Assembly (NCBI GenBank): GCA_903909295.1
Contig: CAIVVG010000165.1
Location: 1 to 5,905 of the forward strand
Direction: 5' to 3'
Length of the DNA: 5,905 bases
Origin: an uncultured Chlamydiae bacterium
GTDB taxonomy: Bacteria; Chlamydiota; Chlamydiia; Chlamydiales; SM23-39
This document shows positions 1 through 3,498 of the stretch, piece by piece. Both the position numbers and the translations under genes were made by a program. Every line of letters begins with the position of its first letter. Position 1 is the stretch's first letter. The notes under the pieces were generated by a model. That model was not told the origin of the DNA and ran no database searches. It saw only the letters and a program-made list of their open reading frames with translations.

Positions 1-394
1 CTGGAGTGATGATGCCAGGACAGTTGGGGCCAATCAAGCGAGAAGTTTTTGATGCACTCATGACCCGCTTGACCTCCAGCATATCGCGGACGGGAATCCC
101 CTCCGTGATGCAGACGATCAGGGGGATTTTCGCGTCTTCGGCCTCCAAGATCGCATCTGCTGCAAAAGGAGCCGGAACAAAAATCATCGTCGCATCCGGG
201 TGGAGCGCCTGTTTTGCTTCCCAGACCGTTTCATAAACAGGGACTCCCAATACTTCTTGCCCCCCTTTACCTGGAGTAACCCCTCCTACAAGGTGAGTCC
301 CATAAGCCTGGCACTGCTCCGCGTGGAGACGCCCCGCTTGGCCTGTGATTCCCTGCACGATCAGTTTTGTTTTTTTAGTGACTAAGATGCCCAT
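1..394 (-). CDS. sucD: Succinyl-CoA synthetase (ADP/GDP-forming) subunit alpha, 3'-truncated by the window edge
   Basis: The alpha subunit of succinyl-CoA synthetase binds CoA and carries the phosphohistidine. With SucC it converts succinyl-CoA, phosphate and NDP to succinate, CoA and NTP in the cytoplasmic TCA cycle. Translating the minus strand from ATG 394-392 gives 131 in-window residues beginning MGILVTKKTKLIVQGITG, close to the start of the E. coli protein as I remember it, so this start is well supported. The CoA-binding Rossmann motifs are visible: GITGQAG at 15-21, GGVTPGKGG at 37-45, VPAPF at 73-77, ITEGIP at 96-101 and GPNCPG at 122-127. The active-site histidine region lies beyond the window. 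The start lies 20 nt inside the end of sucC, in another frame, with an AGG six bases upstream as a modest ribosome binding site, so translational coupling is likely. Family length is about 290 aa, so roughly 55 percent is missing. It was too short and too cut to appear as a normal complete reading frame, but identity is secure. Confidence 0.96.
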   Translation of the reverse strand, partial: MGILVTKKTKLIVQGITGQAGRLHAEQCQAYGTHLVGGVTPGKGGQEVLGVPVYETVWEAKQALHPDATMIFVPAPFAADAILEAEDAKIPLIVCITEGIPVRDMLEVKRVMSASKTSRLIGPNCPGIITP

Positions 395-1541
395 GAACTA
401 CCTGCTTTGCGGCTTGGCTTAAGTTTTCTGCAGTCATGATTTTTAGACCGCTTTCTTTAAAGAGCCTCTTGCCCTCATCGACATGGCTCCCCTCCATCCG
501 AACGACGATGGGTACTTTTACTTGGAGCTCCTTTGCGGCAGCGATCACCCCTTCGGCAATCGTCTTGCAACTCATAATGCCGCCAAAGATATTGACGAGG
601 ATCGCTTTGACTTTTGGATCGGAGAGAATGATCCGAAACCCTTCGGAGACCCTTTCTTTCGTCGCAGACCCACCTACATCGAGGAAGTTGGCCGGCGAGC
701 CGCCGTGCAGTTGGATGATATCCATCGTCGCCATCGCAAGTCCCGCACCATTCACCATACAGCCGATATCTCCTTCCATCGCGATATACGCGAGATCGTA
801 CTTTTTGGCCGCGGCTTCCTGAGGAGATACTTGCGAGGGATCGTAATCTTTAGCGAGCTCCGACTGTCGAAAGAGGGCGTTGTCATCCACCGAGAGTTTT
901 GCATCAATGGCCAGCAACTGCCCCTCAGGCGTGAGCACAAGCGGATTGATCTCTAGAAGGGAGGCATCCGTCTCAATAAAAGCCCGCGCCAACGCTTGCG
1001 TAAGCTTCGCTCCCTGTTTGGCCACATCGCCACTCCAACCCATGAAGCGGGTCAAGCGCAGCAACTGATACGAGCGGAGTTTTCCATCAAAGGCAAACGG
1101 AAGCTTGAGGATCTTTTCAGGCATCTTGAGCGCCACCTCTTCAATATCCATCCCCCCTTCCGGAGAGGCGATGAGGAGTGGCGCCGCATTCGCCCGGTCG
1201 ATGAGCGCGCCGATGTAATATTCCTTGGCGATCGATACAGGGGAAGAGAGGAGGATTTTGTGAGCGATGATCCCCTCAGGACCTGTCTGCTGATTCACCA
1301 TCTTCATCCCGATCAGCGCCTTGGCAAGAGAGACGATTTCCGCGGGAGATTTTGCAAACTTCACTCCCCCCGCTTTCCCCCGTCCCCCCGCATGCACCTG
1401 GATCTTTAAAACGGCCTCCGCCAGATGGAGCCTTTGCGCCACCTGGCGCGCCTCTTCTACGCTCGAGGCCACCCCAAATGGGGGGATCGGCACTCCGTAG
1501 CGCTGCAGCACTTCTTTCGCTTGGTATTCATGAGTGTTCAT
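375..1541 (-). CDS. sucC: Succinyl-CoA synthetase (ADP/GDP-forming) subunit beta
   Basis: This is the nucleotide-binding subunit of succinyl-CoA synthetase, partner of SucD. At 388 aa it is full length, equal to the E. coli protein. The N-terminal ATP-grasp domain (about 1-238) begins MNTHEYQAKEVLQRYG, a family signature that fixes the ATG start. It shows Lys46, the HAGGRGKAGG loop at 50-59, LEINPL at 196-201 with the metal-binding Glu197/Asn199 pair, and Asp213. The C-terminal CoA-ligase domain shows NGAGLAMATMD at 264-274, NFLDVGGSATKERV at 285-298 and VNIFGGIM at 316-323. No key residue appears lost. No clear Shine-Dalgarno sequence precedes the ATG; GAGCGG four bases upstream is weak at best. 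Those bases fall in the arm of a large inverted repeat (1543-1715) ending one base from the start codon, so initiation may be structure-controlled. sucD follows with a 20-nt overlap. Confidence 0.98.
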   Translation of the reverse strand: MNTHEYQAKEVLQRYGVPIPPFGVASSVEEARQVAQRLHLAEAVLKIQVHAGGRGKAGGVKFAKSPAEIVSLAKALIGMKMVNQQTGPEGIIAHKILLSSPVSIAKEYYIGALIDRANAAPLLIASPEGGMDIEEVALKMPEKILKLPFAFDGKLRSYQLLRLTRFMGWSGDVAKQGAKLTQALARAFIETDASLLEINPLVLTPEGQLLAIDAKLSVDDNALFRQSELAKDYDPSQVSPQEAAAKKYDLAYIAMEGDIGCMVNGAGLAMATMDIIQLHGGSPANFLDVGGSATKERVSEGFRIILSDPKVKAILVNIFGGIMSCKTIAEGVIAAAKELQVKVPIVVRMEGSHVDEGKRLFKESGLKIMTAENLSQAAKQVVHGHLSH

Positions 1542-1542
1542 A

Positions 1543-1715
1543 GTACCGCTCGTAATTCAATAATCGGGGTCTGCCGGCGTCAGGCAGCCACTGCTTTTGG
1601 GATCCGCTTGCATCGCCCAACCCCTTGGGTTGGGCTTCTTTAAGCGCCGGCTTCGCCTGACCCAAAATCAGGGCGCCTCCTTGGCAGACCCCAATTCCTG
1701 AATCACTCCCGGTAC
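1543..1715. repeat. Large nested inverted repeat abutting the sucC start codon
   Basis: The outer arms, 1543-1575 and 1683-1715, are both 33 bp and match as reverse complements at 26 of 33 positions without gaps. The innermost 10 bp (GGGGTCTGCC / GGCAGACCCC) and the outermost 6 bp (GTACCG / CGGTAC) are perfect. Nested inside are GTCAGGC (1579-1585) with GCCTGAC (1655-1661), and the perfect 9-bp hairpin at 1615-1635. Alternative hairpins compete with these: CTGCC 1571-1575 with GGCAG 1583-1587, and CGCCTGA 1654-1660 with TCAGGGCG 1668-1675 (one bulge). Three of the seven outer-arm mismatches become G-U pairs in RNA read in the sucC direction and A-C mismatches in the other. That favours a structured 5' leader of sucC. 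The rival reading is a miniature inverted-repeat mobile element, but I see no obvious target duplication. The arms are seen directly; the function is inferred. Confidence 0.8.
1615..1641 (+). other. Perfect 9-bp hairpin followed by a T-rich stretch
   Basis: GCCCAACCC (1615-1623), loop CTT, then GGGTTGGGC (1627-1635), followed on the plus strand by TTCTTT. The shape resembles a rho-independent terminator read left to right, but no plus-strand gene ends here. Read in the sucC direction the stem is followed by GATGC rather than a U run, so it should not terminate sucC transcription. It forms the apex of the nested inverted repeat and is better regarded as part of that structure. Confidence 0.7.
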
Positions 1716-1737
1716 AAGCCCCTTATTGCCGAACCCC

Positions 1738-1822
1738 CATTTTTCATCAATAAAAATTTTAGTAAAACAAAGTTTGTTGTTTAGTTATGCAAAAACAGAA
1801 TTTGTGATAAAATAGATTGCGG
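1738..1822. promoter_or_regulatory. AT-rich divergent promoter region with a small palindrome
   Basis: This stretch is much more AT-rich than the flanking coding DNA and lies between the divergent genes, so promoters for both directions are expected here. It contains a 13-bp palindrome, AACAAA-G-TTTGTT (1766-1778), which could be an operator, and ATTTTT/AAAAAT arms (1739-1744 and 1752-1757). A minus-strand TAAAAT (1761-1756) is a possible -10 box for sucC without a convincing -35. If used, the sucC leader would be about 200 nt and include the whole inverted repeat. No gene or known RNA is seen in the 281-bp gap. Confidence 0.45.
1805..1813 (+). promoter_or_regulatory. Extended -10 promoter motif for the 255-aa unknown gene
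   Basis: TGATAAAAT matches the extended -10 form TGn followed by TAAAAT, which is five of six matches to TATAAT. No good -35 hexamer lies 17 bp upstream, which extended -10 promoters can tolerate. The box ends nine bases before ATG 1823, so a start site about seven bases downstream would leave a leader of only two or three nucleotides. No Shine-Dalgarno sequence precedes the ATG, consistent with a leaderless message. The motif is seen; its use is inferred. Confidence 0.5.
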
Positions 1823-2590
1823 ATGGCAATTAAATTAAATACTGATTCTGTGAGAGCTGCTTGCGCGGGGAGCGACCGAGCGACCGTATTTGGCTACGCC
1901 CACTGCAACTACCAGGGTGTGCAAGATTTTTTGTCCATGCACGCAGCAGAGTGCGGCCTCGTTAAAGCTGCGGCAGTTGCCCCTTGGCATATTCATGCGT
2001 CTCAAAACCAAATTTTTAAAACAGAGCTGACCAATATCGTCTGCGAGAATTACTTAGATAACGGCCACCCCCCCATCAAAGTCCTTTTTTGTATCGATAC
2101 AAATGCCGTTCCCCTTTGGAGAGACTTAGGAGGCAACTCCATCGCGGTAGAGTACATTCCTTCACCCACCCATTTTGATCCAGAAGCCGTAACCTCTAAA
2201 CAAGCCCAAGTGGCCTGTTACCGAGACATCTCCTGTATTGGAAAAGACGGAACCCTCTACTCTGCTAAACCCTCACTGGAACGGGCCAATAGCCTCTTCA
2301 CCCATAAAGAGTTGAGGAGAGCGTACAAACTCTGTACAGACGAAGCCCTTCCCGAAAAATTCCGAGAAGTGGCCCGAAGAACTTTTCAGTTTGTTCGAGT
2401 AGAAATCCAACCAGAAGCGGATGCTTGGGTCCTGGAACTCAAGCCCGTCCCAAGTCCTTGGGAATCCCCCCGTTGGGACGCCCTTTGGAAACAGAGAAAA
2501 GAGCAACCCCGCACAAGCCTCCCCGACCCCCATCCCTGGAGAGAGCGGGTGCTTGAAGTCATCTCCCCCCGAGTGCGCTCTAAACTTTAA
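1823..2590 (+). CDS. Hypothetical protein, 255 aa, Cys-containing core and Pro/Trp-rich C-terminus
   Basis: I do not recognise this protein. I prefer ATG 1823 (MAIKLNTDSV) over the in-frame TTG at 1817, because the extended -10 box ends at 1813 and TTG would lie almost at the predicted transcript start. There is no signal peptide or membrane segment, so a soluble protein is likely. Residues 1-171 hold eight cysteines (14, 28, 44, 74, 90, 132, 138, 171), several beside His or Asp, as in FGYAHCNYQG and LFCIDTN. They are not in an obvious CxxC zinc pattern. After residue 200 the composition changes: prolines are frequent, five tryptophans fall at 202, 213, 218, 222 and 239, cysteine is absent, and the C-terminus is basic. 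It lies 27 nt upstream of ftsY on the same strand, so co-transcription is possible. Codon use resembles ftsY. In Chlamydia, as I recall, no gene separates sucC from ftsY, so this may be a lineage-specific insertion. That it is a real gene is likely; its function is unknown. Confidence 0.8.
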   Translation: MAIKLNTDSVRAACAGSDRATVFGYAHCNYQGVQDFLSMHAAECGLVKAAAVAPWHIHASQNQIFKTELTNIVCENYLDNGHPPIKVLFCIDTNAVPLWRDLGGNSIAVEYIPSPTHFDPEAVTSKQAQVACYRDISCIGKDGTLYSAKPSLERANSLFTHKELRRAYKLCTDEALPEKFREVARRTFQFVRVEIQPEADAWVLELKPVPSPWESPRWDALWKQRKEQPRTSLPDPHPWRERVLEVISPRVRSKL

Positions 2591-2600
2591 ACGCCCTTTC

Positions 2601-2609
2601 TGGTACAAT
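2601..2609 (+). promoter_or_regulatory. Extended -10 promoter motif for ftsY
   Basis: TGGTACAAT is an extended -10 motif (TGn plus TACAAT, five of six matches to TATAAT) lying wholly between the preceding stop codon and ftsY. It ends eight bases before ATG 2618, so a start site about seven bases downstream would give a leader of about one or two nucleotides. No purine-rich Shine-Dalgarno sequence is present (CACGACCA precedes the ATG) and no good -35 box is visible. This is the same arrangement as at the gene upstream. Confidence 0.5.
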
Positions 2610-2617
2610 CACGACCA

Positions 2618-3496
2618 ATGTTTTCCTTTTTTCGTAAAATCAAGTCCTACTTGTCTCAAAAGATCCGGGACCTTTTCTCTAAAGGGTATGACGAGACGGC
2701 GTTCGAAAAGCTCGAGCAGCTCTTCTACGAAGCCGACCTCGGCGCTTCCACGGCAGCTGACCTCGTAGATAAAGTCCGCTCCTTTGTGCGCAAACGGCCC
2801 GATGCTAAACCAGAGGATCTCCTCGCCTTTGTTAAACAAGAACTCCTCAAAATGGTCCGCTCCCCCGCCCCGGTCCCGTTTGCCCATCCCCACGTGATTC
2901 TCCTCGTCGGAGTCAATGGGAGCGGGAAGACGACCACTTTGGCCAAGCTCGCGGCATTTTACCAAGCGCAAGGAAAAAAAGTTCTCGTAGCCGCGGGCGA
3001 TACCTTTCGGGCAGCCGCTGTCGAACAGCTCGAAACGTGGGCCAAACGATGCGGCGTCGACCTCGTAAAATCAAGCCCCCAAGCCGATCCCTCAGGAGTG
3101 GCCTTTGATGCCCTGGCCGCTGCCCTAGCGCGCAAAATCGACGTGGTGCTCATCGACACAGCAGGCAGACTCCAAACTAAAACAGATCTCATGCAAGAAC
3201 TGGCCAAGGTGCGCAGGGTCTGTCAAAAACAGATCTCTGATGCGCCCCACGAAACCTTGCTCGTCCTTGACGCAACCGTCGGCCAAAACGCCATCGACCA
3301 GGCAAAGACCTTCCACTCCTTTACCCCCATCACAGGGATCGTCCTCAGCAAACTCGACGGTTCAGCCAAAGGGGGCATCGCCGTGGCCATCCAAAGAGAG
3401 CTCCAAATCCCCATCCGATGGATCGGTGTGGGAGAAGGAGCGCAAGACCTCGCCCCCTTCAACCCGGAAGAATACGTCAGCGGACTTCTAGGGTAG
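2618..3496 (+). CDS. ftsY: Signal recognition particle receptor FtsY (SRP GTPase)
   Basis: FtsY docks SRP-ribosome complexes at the inner membrane through reciprocal GTP hydrolysis with Ffh, handing nascent membrane proteins to the Sec translocon. The protein is 292 aa with a helical N domain (about 1-80) and a G domain. Motifs are intact: G1 GVNGSGKTT at 98-106, DTFRAAAVEQL at 128-138, G3 DTAGR at 180-184, the SKLDGSAKGG segment at 244-253 (with Ser for the usual Thr of TKLD), and the closing GVGEGAQDLAPFNPEEYV at 270-287. The GVNGSGKTT form and the C-terminal DL.PF motif separate FtsY from Ffh. There is no acidic A domain; the amphipathic, basic N-terminus (MFSFFRKIKSYLSQKI) is the likely membrane contact. 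Start ATG 2618 gives the expected short N-terminus but lacks a Shine-Dalgarno sequence. It converges with the downstream AAA+ gene, with 2 bp between stops and no visible terminator. Confidence 0.98.
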   Translation: MFSFFRKIKSYLSQKIRDLFSKGYDETAFEKLEQLFYEADLGASTAADLVDKVRSFVRKRPDAKPEDLLAFVKQELLKMVRSPAPVPFAHPHVILLVGVNGSGKTTTLAKLAAFYQAQGKKVLVAAGDTFRAAAVEQLETWAKRCGVDLVKSSPQADPSGVAFDALAAALARKIDVVLIDTAGRLQTKTDLMQELAKVRRVCQKQISDAPHETLLVLDATVGQNAIDQAKTFHSFTPITGIVLSKLDGSAKGGIAVAIQRELQIPIRWIGVGEGAQDLAPFNPEEYVSGLLG

Positions 3497-3498
3497 AT

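Noticed and set aside
483..1409. Long plus-strand frames of 157 and 137 codons opposite sucC
   Set aside because: They are antisense shadows of a full-length, motif-complete sucC. Their products are Arg/His-rich with no recognisable domain.
1615..1641. Rho-independent terminator
   Set aside because: No plus-strand gene ends upstream, and in the sucC direction the stem has no U run, so there is nothing for it to terminate.
1543..1715. A known structured RNA gene such as 4.5S SRP RNA, suggested by the nearby ftsY
   Set aside because: The conserved GGAAGGAAGCAG-type apical loop of SRP RNA is absent, and the T-rich end expected of a free small RNA is not at the element's edge.
1543..1715. Typical insertion sequence or MITE
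   Set aside because: There is no transposase and no clear target-site duplication at the arm edges. It is not fully excluded, because genomic copy number cannot be seen from one window.
1817..1819. TTG 1817 as the start of the 255-aa gene
   Set aside because: It sits three bases after the -10-like box and has no ribosome binding site; ATG 1823 in the same frame is the simpler choice.
2421..2768. 115-codon plus-strand frame bridging the unknown gene and ftsY
   Set aside because: It runs out of frame through the end of one real gene and the start of another, and its low-complexity Ser/Pro product shows no domain.
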